From Aquilaria yunnanensis (lineage: Eukaryota > Streptophyta > Magnoliopsida > Malvales > Thymelaeaceae), in the NCBI GenBank assembly GCA_039654915.1, contig CM077597.1, positions 77,192,001-77,256,000 on the forward strand: a DNA stretch of 64,000 nucleotides. The letters are read 5' to 3'. Shown here one piece after another: positions 21,129-34,479 of the stretch. The first letter of the stretch is position 1, and each line of letters starts with the position of its first letter. The position numbers and the translations under genes are program-made. The notes under the pieces were generated by a model. That model was not told the DNA's origin and did not search any database. It was given only the letters and a program-made list of their open reading frames with translations.

Positions 21129-21160
21129 ATTTTTGTTTCAGAGCGGGTTAATGGTCCAAG
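21129..21160 (+). other. Damaged tRNA-Met primer binding site of element D
   Basis: ATTTTTGTTTCAGAGCGGG follows the LTR end. The expected chromovirus form is TTTTGGTATCAGAGCGGG, so two or three bases have changed. Confidence 0.7.
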
Positions 21161-21267
21161 TAAAGGCAATAAGTGAACTAAGATCTAAGTGTTCCTTGTA
21201 CTAAGTGTAGTTAGTACTGCTTATAAGTTGCTATGGGTGTGGTGTTCTGGCTTTGGTTGCCGGTATT

Positions 21268-22545
21268 ATGGTTAAAGCTCGGTCAGGTGCTGCTGCTGAG
21301 GCTCATGCTCTTGGTGTGGGAACTAGTGATCCTAATGGGGCAGACATGAGAGAAGTGGTTTCATTGTTGAGGAGACTTAATAAGTCTATGGGCCGAATTA
21401 AATGGTATGGCTATCCTACTTGAGGAGCATGCTCAACCTCCAAATAGAAGGGAGACCTTGGAGGACCCTAATGGGGTAAGGGCCAATGTGCACCAAGGCC
21501 TAATGGGGCACCATGGTTAGGGGAGAAATCCCCTGCCCTAAGGGCAAATGTAAGGTCAAGAACAAGTGAATAAGCATGCTCAAGTGGACTTCGAAAAAGA
21601 TAGTGAAAAAAAAGATGAGGAGGATATCCATCCACGAAGGAAAAGGATGATACCCGTTATTCTGGACGATATGGGACTTGTTTCGATATGACGAGATATC
21701 AACACTCCAAAGTTCAATGGTGTGGGAGATCCTGATACGGCCAAAAATGGCTGTATGAGATTAATGAAATCTTTAAGAACATGAAGTTGGATGACAAGGC
21801 CATGATGGATTTGGTGCCTTTCCTCTTGGAAGACAAGGCTTCCTTATGGTGGAAAGATGTCACGGAAAGACTTAACTCTTACTATGATGGTAGACCCGGG
21901 CAAAGGCCTAAAGAACTTGATTGGACCAAATTTGAGAAGGAATTCTGAAATGGGTTCAATAGTGAGGCAGCCTAGGATAAAAAAAGGATTGAATTTGATG
22001 AGTTTGTTCAAGGAAGCTTGACGGTCCATGAGTTTTAGAGGAAGTTTAGTTCTCTTTTTTGGTATGCTCTTCACTTGGCTGGAAAGGATGAACTTAAGGC
22101 AAAGAAGTTCATTCGTGGACTTAAGGTGGAGTTAAGGAGTTTCTTGCCAGTGATTGAGTCCGGACCTTATCATAAGGCCGTTCAAAAGGGCTTCGCATTG
22201 GAAAGGGAGTTGATGGAGGAAAAACCCAAGATTAGGCTGTTGAGCCAAGGGTCCCAATGCACTCAAGATTGTCAGGCAAGAGGCCTAACCCGGGAGGAGA
22301 TCAAGGTCCCTCCAAGAAAGTCAAGAAGATTGGGAAGGGCCGTTGTCCTAAGTGTCAAAGGTTTCATGGCAACAAAGCGTGCACCCTCGGAACCAATCTC
22401 TGTAATTACTACCGCCAGCCTGGGCATTAGGCTAAGGAGTGCCCAAGGATTAGGCAAGACCAAGCTCAAGGAAGACCGGGAGCCTCAGGAGCTAGAAATG
22501 TATCTTTCAGAGCCCTTGTGCAACCATGTGTCTTTGCTTTGATGG
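21268..22545 (+). pseudogene. Gag of element D, broken
   Basis: Starts MVKARSGAAAEAHALGVGTS at 21268. It then carries a stop at about 21421, a one-base loss near 21750 (GDPDTAKNG where W-L-Y-E should follow), and stops near 21946, 21973 and 22036. Gag core motifs are readable: KLDDKAMMDLVPFLLED, ASLWWKDV and FIRGL. A zinc-knuckle region follows in another frame, CPKCQRFHG then CNYYRQPGH, a stop, AKECP, with one knuckle Cys changed to Tyr. Confidence 0.8.
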
Positions 22546-22559
22546 GCTAGGCACCCAGT

Positions 22560-22766
22560 GAGCCGACAGCTGTGCAAGGTAACTTTAATGTTCAGGATAG
22601 TATTATTTGGATTTTATTTGATACTGGTGCTATTATTTCTGTAATTTCCTTGAGCATGGTTGTCAAGTTTGGACTACAAAGAACTTTGATGGACGAGATG
22701 AGTTTTATTAAGACTGTTGGAAGAGATATTGTTTTCACCAAGGAAACGGTTAAGGGTATTCTTTAG
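22560..22766 (+). pseudogene. Aspartic protease of element D, fragment
   Basis: The frame reads ILFDTGAIISVIS, with the retropepsin active site D-T-G at about 22620. It ends at a stop at 22766, after which the RT frame continues in another phase. Confidence 0.8.
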
Positions 22767-22786
22767 AATTAGGAGGTTATAGGTTT

Positions 22787-24020
22787 TTGTGTGACCATTG
22801 GATTTTGACATCAATCCCTTATGTTGTTGTTCTTAGAATGGATTGGTTAAGTAGGTATAAAGCCCAGATCGACTGTGCAAGTTGTAAGGTCGCCCTTGAG
22901 AATGCCTCAGGAGTAAGTGTGACTTGCATGGGCGGTTTGGCAAGTAGTGCAAGAAGTTTGAACCTCAAGTTGATGGAGACCATCCCTATTGTGAGTGAGG
23001 AAGTGTTTTACTTACTGAATGGAGTGGCTGTTGAGGAGCAACTCAAGGAAATTTCAATAGCGAATATATTTTCAGAAGTTTTTCCTGTAGACCTCCCAGG
23101 ATTACCTCCAAGTAGAAAGATTGAATTCTCAATACATTTACAGCCTGGGGCAGAACCAATTTTCGTACCCCTATACCGAATGTTAGCACCTAAAATGGAT
23201 GAGCTGAAAAAACAGTTAGAAGAACTGCTTGAGAAGGGCTTTATAAGACCAAGTGTTTCCCCGTGGGGTGCCCCGGTGTTGTTTGTAGGGAAAAAGGATG
23301 CAACGTTACGGTTGTGCATAGATTACAGGAAACTAAATGTAGTGACTGTAAAGAACAAATACCGATTGCCTAGAGTTGATGACTTATTTGACAGGTTAAG
23401 AGGGGAAAAGGTGTTTTCCAAGATAGACCTAAGTTCTGGATATTTCCAAACAAGAGTAAGGGATGAAAATATCCCAAAGACTGCATTCGGGACTAGGTAT
23501 GGCCATTATGAGCACACGGTTATGCCATTTTCAATGACTAATGCTCCGGCATCCATGAATTGGATTTTAAGGCCCTACCCAGGTCAGTTTGTTGAGGTAT
23601 TCATTGATGATATATTGGTGCACTCTAAGACTCCCCACAAACATGAGGGACACTTAAAGATATCTTTGCAAGTGCTTAAGGATAACCAATATTATTCAAA
23701 ACTATCTAAGTGCCAATTTTGGCCAAGTGAAATTCCTTTCATCGGGCATATCATAAATGCTCAGGGACTAAGTGTAGACCTAGAAAAAGTAAAGGTAGTG
23801 GTGGAGTGGAAGAGCCCAACAACTGTAACTGAAATTTGAAGTTTCTTGGGTTCGGCGGGCTATTACCGAAGGTTCATTGAGAAATTTTCTATGATAGCTT
23901 CGTCATTGACTGCCTTAACAAAGAAGGCACAATAGTTCATCTGGACTTTTAAGTGTGAGGAAAGTTTCCAGGAGCTTAGGAAGAGGTTAATTTCTACTCC
24001 CATCTTAATCCTACCAGATT
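22787..24020 (+). pseudogene. Reverse transcriptase of element D, truncated by an inserted LTR
   Basis: A 350-codon open stretch holds protease-end sequence ([12 protein letters not shown]) and the RT domain: [41 protein letters not shown] and the catalytic FIDD at residues 272-275 (normally YVDD). TGA at 23837-23839 interrupts it; the same frame continues with SFLGSAGYYRRFIEKF and another stop near 23932. At 24020 (TPILILPD) a reverse-oriented LTR-B begins. RNase H resumes after 27309. Confidence 0.88.
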
Positions 24021-27000
24021 TGTAATGCTCCCAATTTTATAAATCTTAATTTAGGAAAATATCGAAATTGCCCAGAGTTATTAAATAAAAATGATTTAAG
24101 AAATATAAGGTAAAACATTTTGTTTTAATCTATTTTTCAAATAATAAGAGTATTAAATGAAATCAGAGTTATTAAGTGACAATCCCAGGAAAACTAATAT
24201 ACAGATAATGTACCAATTTAAACAAACCATATGTCTCTTTAGAAATCTAATAACACAAAGTTGAAACTCAGTCCCAGCCAGTTTTACTTTCGAGGGGCTA
24301 CAACGTATCCTCACTCAGTCTGCTCTACATCTTGAACCTTATTATATGGTTCAGTGTACTCTGTCTTCTTATAGTACTCACCTGGGTCCTAATATTCCCG
24401 CAACAAACAACAACGAATAATAAACTTTAAGTTATAGCAATTTAATTAAAGAAAAATTTCATACAACATCATAACAACTATATCAAAGTCCTACTAGCAT
24501 GCTTGAACTACCATGCATTATGCATTATTCCTTTTACCGATTATATCATATCTTATTGATCAATCATTTAATCCAATACTTATATGCCATCGGATGAATC
24601 TAGGGTGGTGAGTGTGTACATCACCCACTCTCGGGATAACTCTTAGGCAGTGCCACTAGGGATGCCCTAAGCTAGAGCCTCTCGGGATGCCTACGCCGAG
24701 GTAGAGCCTATCGTGATTCCAACCAAAAGCATGGCCCTTTGCTAACTATGGTCTGATAGTGCACAAATCATATCTCCATATTTCGTGTCAATATCGGGTC
24801 ATGACTAGAGACGGTCTGCTGCCACCCTAACATGCCTCTCGGGTTCAAATCGTCCGTTCCAAACCTCTCATCTAAATTTATGGCTTGTTAGGTCATGTAA
24901 ATATGGTTCGTCACCAACCTTGCATGCCTCGTGTTTTATCTTACTCCTTAAATCTTCTACTTAATGCAATCTTGTGTATGACAAACTTTAATCATATGCA
25001 ACAACTAATTGATGCATGACTGTAGCTCATTTTATTTAGCCCTTTTTAGTTGAGTGCCATGATTCTAGTGCATTCTATTTCTTTTATCTTGTTATCTTAG
25101 CTTAGTGTTCCATGATGACATGACAATGAATGATATCTTTTTAAGTGTATTTATGATATATGTTCATTTCTTCTCCCATGAATTCTTTTTAATTTTGTCA
25201 TTTAGCATCTACGCTCCTAATCCTTTATTTACGGGCTTATAGTAATTTATTACGGCCCTAACATGCCACTAATAGTTGGTTTAAATTTCATCACGTTGCT
25301 AGTGAGCTTGTCAGCCCTAAATATGGTACTAGCGGTGTTTGTCTTACCGACCGTAAACATGATACTAACGGGTTTATTCAAGCGGTCTTAACATACTTCT
25401 AATTTAATTCTTGTTACAAACGGTCCTGGTATGATACTAGCACCAAACATAGATTATATATCATAACATTACAACCATACAACCAACCAACCAACCAATA
25501 TTACATCTTAATGGAAGAGAACTAAAATAAAATAAAATAAAATAAAATTTCTAGAAGAACTAATTAATTACCCTACCCATGTTTCCCACACATTTAAAGA
25601 TTTTATTTAACCCAATTTTTTACTTAAAATTTATTATTCGGGCTGATGCTTAGTTTGGGCCTAAGAGGGCCCACGAGAACTAACTCACTATTTTCCCTTA
25701 CCTAGTACAAAAAACATGGTGAATCGGGGTGATTTCTTAGAATGGTCCTACAAAATTTTAGTAAGGTAGAAAACTAGAAAAATATACTAAGATTGGAAAT
25801 TTCCTGAATGGTACTTGGAAGGTTCATGTTCTTGGCATCTTGGCCAAAATTTTACCTGGTGAGTAAAAAGGGTCTCGGGGTGTCTCTGGTGTCATCGTGC
25901 CTATTCGGGATCGTGTCGGGAGCCTTCTTGATATTGGTCCTAAAAATTATAGCGGTGACACAGTAAGTTATATACTCATTTAATGGCTGTAAAAACTGAT
26001 CTTGGAAGGAAAATTTTTTTATTTCGGTTACCGATGTGTTTTCGGGATCTCTGGCGCTCCGGGAGTCTGAAGAAGTGCCAAACCTTCAAGTAAATATTTT
26101 CTAACCCTTTATAACAACATGGATAGAAAAGATAAAATAATTGTTTGGGCTATAAGATTTGAAATTGGCAGCCAAGATAATTTTGAAAAGGCTACAGTGG
26201 CTTACCGAGGCTTAGGAGCAAGTATGGACAGATTGCACCGGAAACAAGTGCAAAAACCCAAAAGTTGGATTAATGATAATCTACCAAAAAAAATTTACAG
26301 CAAAGATATAAGGCCTTTAGGTGCTGGAAAAAAAAATAAAAGAGTGATATAGAAGGATTTGGACTCACACGAACAAATTCAGGATCGTCAGTATCCGTAG
26401 GATCGCTTTTAGTGTCCGGATGGGGTTTCCCTTCAACTTAATAAATCCAGGCAAAAATATAGAATTAAATTAATGTTCCAATACTTTGGAAGAGCCAAGA
26501 ATCAAAGCATGAAAGGCTGGACTTACACGATTTGATGAAGAAATAAACGTAGATGAACAACCGTCACGAAGAGGACCAAAAGATTGTGAATGGCCTTTTT
26601 CCCAACATTCAATTTTTGTTTTGTTGTGGTGGTGAGTTGTTGAAGAAGAAGAAGAAGACAAGAGGCGGGAGTAGGCTGTAGGTTTTAATTTAGAGCTAAC
26701 TTAGTTTTTGACCTAGGAGAGATACAACATAGAGTAATAAATTAAAAAGAAGAGTTTTAATTATATTAGGATAATAAATAAAGTGTTTAAAATAAGGAAA
26801 ATATAGATAAGTAGAAAATAGGAATTAACCATAAAAATTCTAAATTTTAAGGGCTGTATATGTGGCTGTTGAGTTTTATAAAATAGAGATTATGGTTATG
26901 TGAGAAATTATCCTATGCAATAAAAGCATGGACCCAGTTTAAACCGTGCACTCGTGTAGGTTTAATTTTTGGAAACCTAAGCAAACGAATTCAGAATTGA

Positions 27001-27309
27001 GTAAGACAAATTTCTTTTGACTCATTTTCGCAAGAAGAATCTAGTGGTGCTACTAGATTTTCCATTTGATGCTTGGTTGGAAATGACAAAAAGGCCCTTA
27101 GCCTAAAGAAAATGACTTTGAGCTTCCGGATTGGAATTTGACTTAACGACCACTAAAGAAATTATCTAAGGATCAAGATTTTTAATTTCATGTTGATTTT
27201 ATAAATTGGTAGGTAAAATTAAAAAAAAAACCCTTGAGGCTAAAAGGGTTATTTTTGCATTTAGGGTAATTTGGAAATTTTCTTTTTCTTAATTTTTAGG
27301 GTTGTGATA
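24021..27309 (-). mobile_element. Solo LTR of family B inserted in element D pol
   Basis: The plus strand starts TGTAATGCTCCCAATTTTAT (reverse of the B LTR end) and finishes AGGGTTGTGATA (reverse of its damaged start). The flanks AGATT (24016-24020) and AGATC (27310-27314) are a near-perfect five-base target duplication. About 3.3 kb, no coding capacity; family B was still active after element D inserted. Confidence 0.85.
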
Positions 27310-27311
27310 AG

Positions 27312-27805
27312 ATCTGCATAAGACTTTTGTGGTGTACACTGATGCATCTAGGATAGGATTAGAATGTGTGTTGATGCAGGATAAGCAAATGATTACATAT
27401 GGATTTAGGCAGTTAAGGCTTAACGAGTTGAACTACCCGGTGCATGATCTTGAGTTAGCGGCAGTTGTGTTTGCCTTAAAGCTTTGGAGACACTACCTTA
27501 TGGGAAGGTCATTTGTGATCTTTATGGACCATAAAAGTTTGAAGTATTTATTTACCCAAAAGGACCTTAACATGGGGCAGAGAAGATGGATCGAGTATAT
27601 CAAAGATTATGATTGCTTGATAGACTATTATTCAGGTAAGGGCAATATGGTTCTCGATGCCTTGAGTCGTAAGTATTCTAGGGTGATTCTTTCTAAGGAT
27701 CAGGTGACAAGTACCTTAGAAAATTCTGTTGTGGAACAGTTCACAGCCTTATTTGAAATATGGCGAGACTGGGAAATGGCTCAAGTCACGATCCTTAAGA
27801 TTTAA
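27312..27805 (+). pseudogene. RNase H of element D
   Basis: The frame continues the RT domain after the inserted LTR. It shows [41 protein letters not shown] and [10 protein letters not shown], so the D-E-D-D catalytic positions are present. A frameshift near 27780 moves the downstream linker (GLLYYGDQLYV) to another frame. Confidence 0.88.
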
Positions 27806-28790
27806 GTCTGCATGGCTGGCTAAGGATATAAAAGCTCAGGACAAGGACTTGAACTTGAAGAGAGTTTCTGGGGAGGAAAGGCACGGTACTATGCTAGAGG
27901 AATTTCAGTATGAGGGTGGGTTGCTTTACTATGGTGACCAACTCTATGTGTCGTGTTACTTAAGGTAACAAGTGTTGCAAGAGGCACATACGAGTAAGCT
28001 CAATGTTCACCTGGGTGTGAATAAGATATACCATGACCTTAGGACTCATTTTTTGTGGCCAAAGTTTAAGAGGGACATATATGAATATGTGTCTAAGTGC
28101 CTCACCTGTCAAATGGTGAACGCAGAGCATCAAAAGCTATCAGGAATGTTGCAAAGTTTACCTTTCCCAGAAAAAAAGTGGGGGTCCATCACCATGGACT
28201 TTTATGTCAGGTTGCCTAACACAAGAAGTCAGCATGATTCAGTTTGGGTGGTCGTGGATAGGTTGAGAAAGTCTGCACAGTTTATCCCCATTAAGATTAC
28301 TTATACCATGAAAAAGTTGGCTCAGTTGTATATCTGAAAAGTGGTGAGATTCCACGGAATCCCTTATCAAATTGTACCTAATAAAGATCCTCATTTTGTC
28401 TCAAGGTTTTGGAATGCCTTTCAAAAGGCTATGGGTTCTACTGTGAGCCTAGGTACTATTTATCCCCTTCAGACGGATGGGCAAACTAAGCGGGTGATCC
28501 AAACCTTGGAAGACATGTTACGAAGCTATGTGATGGATTTTAGAGGAGATTGGGACCAACATCTGCCCTTGATTGAGTTTGCTTATAATAATAGCGATCA
28601 ATAAGCTATTAAGGCGGTGCCCTATGAAGCTGGGCATGGGCATAATTTTTTGATGCCTCATTGTTAGGCAAATAAGGCAGATGAAGTGGTTGTTGGCCCA
28701 TAAATCATTGTCGAGACCATAGCAAAGATTAAGTTGATCCAAGCAAGGATCAAGGCTGCCTCGGACTGATAAGCCAAGTATGCCAATGTG
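27806..28790 (+). pseudogene. Integrase of element D
   Basis: The zinc-binding part is readable (HTSKLNVHLG ... CLTCQ), followed by a core with the first catalytic Asp in TMDFYVRLP. The second catalytic position reads VPNKDPHF where Asp is expected, an Asp-to-Asn change. The third is in QTLEDML. A stop at 28335 and another near 28602 also break the frame. Confidence 0.85.
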
Positions 28791-29262
28791 CGAAGAAAAG
28801 ATTTGGAGTTTGATGTAGGAGACAAGGTACTCCTGAAGGTTTCCCCGATGAAAGGTGTGGCTAGGTTTGGCGAAAGGGGTAAGCTGGCTCCAAGATACAT
28901 CGGTTCTTTTGAGATCCTTAAGAGGGTAGGAAAAATGGCATATCGATTGGCTTTGCCACCAAGTTTGGCCTATGTTCACAATGTCTTTCATGTGAGTTTC
29001 TTGAGAAAATGCATTTTGAATCCCGGGCAAGTGTTAACACTACCCACCGTTCCAATAAGAGAGAACCTAAGTTATGAAGAACACCCCATCAAGTTTCTTG
29101 ATCGTTAAGTTCGGAAACTAAGAACAAAGTAGATACCAATGGCCAAGGTACTATGGTCTAACCATGGGGAGGAAGAGGCCACTTAGGAGACCGAGCAGGA
29201 TATGCTAAGGCAATATACAAATGAGTTCGCCCGACTAAGTCAGAATTTGGAGGACCAAATTT
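28788..29262 (+). pseudogene. Integrase C-terminus and chromodomain of element D
   Basis: The 106-codon open stretch has the chromovirus integrase tail: VGDKVLLKVSPMKG, GKLAPRYIGSFEIL, YRLALPPSLAYVHNVFHVS. The chromodomain follows in the same frame: HPIKFLDR, stop, VRKLRTK, stop, IPMAKVLWSNHGEEEAT, stop (the Trp codon changed). Three stops mark it as dead. Confidence 0.85.
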
Positions 29263-29278
29263 CTAAAGGAGGGAAGGA
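29263..29278 (+). other. Polypurine tract of element D
   Basis: CTAAAGGAGGGAAGGA directly precedes the 3' LTR. Confidence 0.8.
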
Positions 29279-31862
29279 TGTGACAACTTTCCTAGTTAAT
29301 AACAGGTTTTAACCAAGTAAGTATTTTTATTATTATTTAAGTGTCTTTGCTTATGTACCTCAAGTTAGCACGTTGTTACGCAAGAGAGATAAGTTAAGTT
29401 AAGAAAATTAGTTGCTAAGTGTGGTTTGGCACCTAAAAGTCAAAAGGGGGCAAAATGGTGATTTGGACCTAAGTGAATAACATGACTATAATTTGGATTA
29501 AATTAGGCTCCTGTAAGGAATTTTGCCTAATTAAGTGAAGACCATTAGTTATCCTAGCTATTAGAACTCTCTTTGAAGGAAAAGAGTAAAAGTTGCACTA
29601 AGTGCTCAATTAAGCCATTTATGTCTTAAATGGCTTAAGTGTCCAAGAGGCTAGGTGTAAGGGGCTTTTGGGCATCCGTTAGAATGAATGAGGGATGGTT
29701 TTAGGTGAGTGTTTAGTGACCAAAGTAAAACAATTGAGAACTTGAGGTTCAAGGAGCAAGAAAACAAAGAGTATGCTTTAATGGGGTGGTTAAGATATTT
29801 TTGGGCTAGTGGACTTCCTTTACCATTTGGTTTCTTTCCCAAAATTCATAGATCCCTCTCCCCACCAGAATTTCTGCTCCAAAGCTCCTTAATTCTACAA
29901 ATTTCCATTGAATTTGAAGACCCCTAGGTGATTACAAGAAGCCTCAAGCTCTTTTTTTGGTGTTCTTGCTTAAATCTAGCTCTTTGATCCTCGTTTTGGA
30001 CTTGAAACATAAGGTAAACTTCTTGGTTTTATTTGGGCTAGTTCTAAGTTGTTTGTGTAGCTAGAAATGCTGTTGATTTGAGGTTCTTGGTGCCATATCA
30101 CGTTGGTTTTAGGATTGGAACTCAAGAGGGCTTGGTTGAGCTCAAGTATGCTTGTGCTTTGATTCTTGCTTTGTGGCTGAATTTTAGGTAAGGGTTCAAG
30201 TTAATTTAGATTGAACAACGCATAGAAATGTAGTATTTTGTATGGGAATGAAGTATAAACCAGACCCATGTGAATTGGACTTTTGAGCAAGTTTCATGCA
30301 AGTTCACACTTTGTCGCGTAATGCTGTAATGGATTGGTAATGTGTCTAACTGGAGACGTGTCACCATTAGATGTCAAGATTCTAGAGTGTTGATGCCTTT
30401 GGCGACACATCACCGATGGTGTCGCTCAGGCATTAGTCCTTCAAGCTTGGGGCATCCTAAGAATGCCTCAAACTTTTGGTTATCATCCTTAGGCTAATTT
30501 AAGACGTTCTGTAGCCTTGGTTGGGTCTTAGACTCATTCATAAGTTAAGAATTTTGCATTATTTAAGAGGTAGCTAAGTATTGTGGTTAAGGTTGAGCTA
30601 AGTAGCGTGGCTAAGGGCTAAAAGTGCTCAAGTTATCAAGAGGGCACTAAGGAGGTTTAGGTCGGTTTTAGAAGCTACATTAGCCTGGAAGAAAAAAGGT
30701 CACAAACCTAAGGGATTTTAATAAGAAACCTAAGAAGACTCAAACCCAACCATTTGGTTTGGTAAATGAGCCACTAAGGAGATCTAAGCGAAACTCCAAG
30801 ATCTTTGCAAGTTAAACCACATAAGATGCCTACCCTGTGCAATAAATTGAGAGTAAGATGGGTAAGTTTTGAGACGAGGTGATGACCTACTCTAGGACCC
30901 AAAAGTGGGACTTATGAGAGGCAAAGTATTCGGGATACAAGGGCCAGTGTCTAAAGTACTTCTGTCGTTTAAGCTCACGGCAAGTATAAGGCACCTAAGG
31001 TGTAAGAAGTCCCAAGGATTGTGTGGATTGCATATCATACATTCATGCATTGCATATCTTCCATGTTGTTGTCTTGAGTTGCTTGTTGGTTGATTACTTG
31101 ATTGTTTGTTTGTCATGTTTGCATGCCTGCTCACTTGATATTTTCTCTGCAGGTACCCCAAGGGGCCCTTACTGCGTACAGTCATGTACTCACTCCCTTA
31201 AGTTTATTGTGCAGGTTCTAACACCGGGCTTAACAACTAGTGGATAGTTGTGGGCTAAGCTTCCTCCTTTTGTAGGTACTCCTTTTCTAGAATCCTTGTG
31301 ATTCTAGGCTTACTTGTGGACTAAGCTAAGTATTAACTAAGTTTTATGCCTTTACAGTTTAGAGGCTAAGTGGTGCACAAGGACTAAGGAAAGGCTTGCA
31401 CTTAGAGCTTTGATAGCTAAAAAATGGGGCTCAATTAAATGATCTTTGTTAGGTTTTTGTCTCATGTATATAGTACCTTGTGTACTAAGATGTTGCCTCT
31501 ATTAGGATACATTGTGGTGTAAAACCATTTAGTTACTTTTGGGTGCATGCTAGTGATGTTAAGTGTGCAGAAACTATTACTTGAAGTCAAAGTAACTAGT
31601 ATTTTATTGTCTTGGCACGATTTAAGTAAGTTTTAAGTGAAATACTCGAGCAATGTTTTAGAAATTGTTTACATATTTGTTTTCATTACCAGGGCAAAAG
31701 CATGCATATCTTGTGCAGGGTAGGCCAAGAAACTAGTTGCACATAAGTTGTTTTAATATTACTGATGAGTAATAGTTAGCCAATAGTAACTAAGTGGGAT
31801 TCATAGTCTCTAAGAGCCTACAAGCCAAGAAATTCAGGGCATTGGGACCTCGTTCTGCGACA
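29279..31862 (+). repeat. 3' LTR of element D, 2584 bp
   Basis: Starts TGTGACAACTTTCC, ends TTCTGCGACA, and is colinear with 18538-21128. Its open frames (for example 30892-31185 on the minus strand) are repeated in part in the 5' LTR but not kept intact, so they are not taken as genes. Confidence 0.9.
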
Positions 31863-34436
31863 TTGTTTGTCTTCGCTTAGTCCTCCATCAAACCGTGTAA
31901 GTCCAACCATTCATGCTTTGATTCTTGGCTCTTCCAAAGTATTGGAACATTAATTTAATTCTATATTTTTGCCAAGATTTATTAAGTCGAAGGGAAACCC
32001 CATCTGGACACTAAAAGCAATCATATGCATACCAATGATTTTGGATTCGTTCGTGTGTCTAAATCGTCCTATATCACTCTTTTATTTTTTTTTCCATCAC
32101 GTAAAGGCCATATATCTTTGCTGTAAATTTTTTGGTAGATTATCGTTAAGCCAACTTTTGGGTTTTTGCATTCATTTTCGATGCAATTAGGTCCATACTT
32201 GCTCCTAAGCCCCGGTAAGCCACCGTAGCCTTTTTTAAAATTATTTTCACTGCCAATTTCAAATCTTACAGCCTTAATAATTCGTTTTTCCTTGCTATCC
32301 ATGTTGTTACAAAGGGTTAGAAAATCCTTACTTAAAGGTTTAGTGCTTCTTTGGACTCCCGAAGCGCCAGAGGTCCCGAAAACTCATCAGTAAACAAAAT
32401 AAATTTTTTTTCCTTCTAAGATCAGTTTTTACAGTCCCTAAATGAGCTTATAACTCAGTGTATTGGCTGCTGTAATTTTAGGATCAATATCAAGAAGACT
32501 CATAACATGATCCCAAATAGGTACGAGGCCACTGGAGATATCAAGAATATGAACCTTCTAAGTACCATTCAGGAAATTTTGAGTTTTTAGCATATTTTTC
32601 TAATTTTCCACCCTAATAAAATTTTGTAAGATCGTTCTAGAAAATTACCCCGTTTCACCGTGCTTTCCGTACTAGGTAAGGGAGAATAGTGTGTTAGTTC
32701 TCGTGGGCCCTCTTAGTCCTAAAATAAGCATTAACCCAAAAAATAAATTTTGAGTAAACAATTAGGCTAAACAGAATCTTTAAATGCATGGGCAACATGG
32801 GTAGGGTAATTAATTAGTTTTTTGGGAATTTTATTTTATTGTTTTTTATTTTAGTTCTCCTCCATTGAGATGTTATTTTGGTTGGTTGGTTGGTTGGTTG
32901 TATGGTTATAGTGATGTGATATATGATGTATGTTTGGTACTAGTATCATACTAGGACCGTTTGTAACAAAAATGAGATTAGAAGTATGCTAGGATCGTTT
33001 AAATAACCTGTTAGTATCAAGTTTAGGGCCGGTAAGACAAACACCGCTAGTACCATGTTTAGGGCCAACAAGCTCGCTAGCAGCATGATATGGTTGAAAG
33101 TAACCGTTAATGGCATGTTAGGGCCATAACAAATTACTACAAGCCGGTAGATAACGGATTAGGAGCGTAAATGCTAAACGACCAACTTAGAAAGAATTCA
33201 CAAGAGATGAGATGAACATTTATCATAAATATACTTAAAAAGATATTACTGATTGTCATGACATCATGTAACACTAGGCTAAGATAACAAGATAAAAGAA
33301 ATAGGATGAACTAGAATCATGACACTTTACTAAAAAGACCTAAAATAAAATGAGCTGTGGTCGTACATCAATTGGCTGTTGCATATGATTGATTTGTCAT
33401 GCACAAGACTACATTAAATGAATGATTTTAAGGAGTAAGATAAAACACAAGGCATGCATGGTTAGTGACAGACCATATCTAGATGACTTGATGAGCCGTA
33501 AATTTAGAAGAAAGGTTCGGAATGGATAATTCAAACTCGAGAGGCATGTTAAGGTGCCGGCGGACCATCCCTAGTCATGATTCGATAGTGATATGGAGTA
33601 TGGAGATATGATTTGTGTGCTGTTGGACCATAGCTAGCGGGGGACCATGCTTATGGCTGGCATTACGAGAGGCTCTACCTTAGTGTAGGTATCCCGAAAG
33701 GCTCTAACATGGTGGCATCCCTAATGGCACTGTCTTAGAGTTATCCCGAGAGTGGGTGATGTATACACTCACCACCCTAGGTTCGTCCGATGGAATTTAA
33801 GTATTGGATTAAATGATTGATCAATAAGATATAATTTAATCGGTAAAAGAAATTGTGCATATGCATAGTAGTTCAAGCATGCTAGTAAGACTTTAATATT
33901 GTTGTCATAATGTTGTATGAAATTGTACTTCAATTAAATTGTTATAACTTAAATTTTATTATTCACTGTTGTTTCTTGTGGGAACATTAGGACCCACATG
34001 ATAGGCCTGATACTTCCTCTTTACGGAGGAATTTGTACTCACCCTTCTTTCTAACATGTTTTCTTAGGTGAGTACTATGAGGAGACAGAGTACACCGAAC
34101 CATATAATGAGGTTCAGGATGTGGGGCAGACTGAATGAGGGTACGCTGTAGCCCCTTGAAAGTAAAACTAGCTAGGGCTGGGTTTCTACTTTGTGTTATT
34201 TGATTTCTAAAGAGACATATGGTTTGTTTAAATTGTCACATTATCCGTATATTCATTTTCCTGGGATTGTCACTTAATTACTTTGATTTCATTTAATACT
34301 CTTATTATTTGGAAAATAGATTAAAAGAAAATGTTTTACCTCATATTTTTTAAATTATTTTCAATTAAATGCTTTTTAATTCTGGAAATTTAAGATATAT
34401 TTTAAAACTACGGTTCATAAAATTGGGGGCGTTACA
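31863..34436 (+). repeat. LTR-B copy 2, second part
   Basis: Resumes the LTR interrupted at 18537 (TTGTTTGTCTTCGCTTAGTC) and ends ATTGGGGGCGTTACA. Confidence 0.88.
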
Positions 34437-34475
34437 GTTTGGTATCAGGGCCAGGTTTGATTCAAAGTATGTCGT
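34437..34475 (+). other. tRNA-Met primer binding site and first bases of element B
   Basis: GTTTGGTATCAGGGCCAGGT follows the LTR end, the usual chromovirus arrangement. It shows copy 2 acted as a 5' LTR. The internal region is lost almost at once. Confidence 0.8.
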
Positions 34476-34479
34476 TGAG

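Larger units (their letters stand above)
18538..31862 (+). mobile_element. Element D: full-length but dead Ty3/gypsy chromovirus (Tekay/Del-like)
   Basis: Begins with LTR 18538-21128 and ends with LTR 29279-31862 (both TGTGACA...GCGACA), with target duplication TTGTT at 18533-18537 and 31863-31867. The internal order is gag, protease, RT, RNase H, integrase, chromodomain. The primer binding site is a damaged tRNA-Met type and a polypurine tract precedes the 3' LTR. All genes carry stops or frameshifts, and a 3.3 kb solo LTR of family B sits between RT and RNase H. The two LTRs differ at many sites, so it is much older than Ogre-1. Confidence 0.92.

Noticed and set aside
22272..22469. Minus-strand frame opposite element D gag
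   Set aside because: Shadow of the gag region on the other strand.
26119..26352. 77-codon frame antisense to LTR-B, with a relative at 32069-32302
   Set aside because: Other LTR-B copies show frameshifts and stops in it; similarity is explained by LTR homology.
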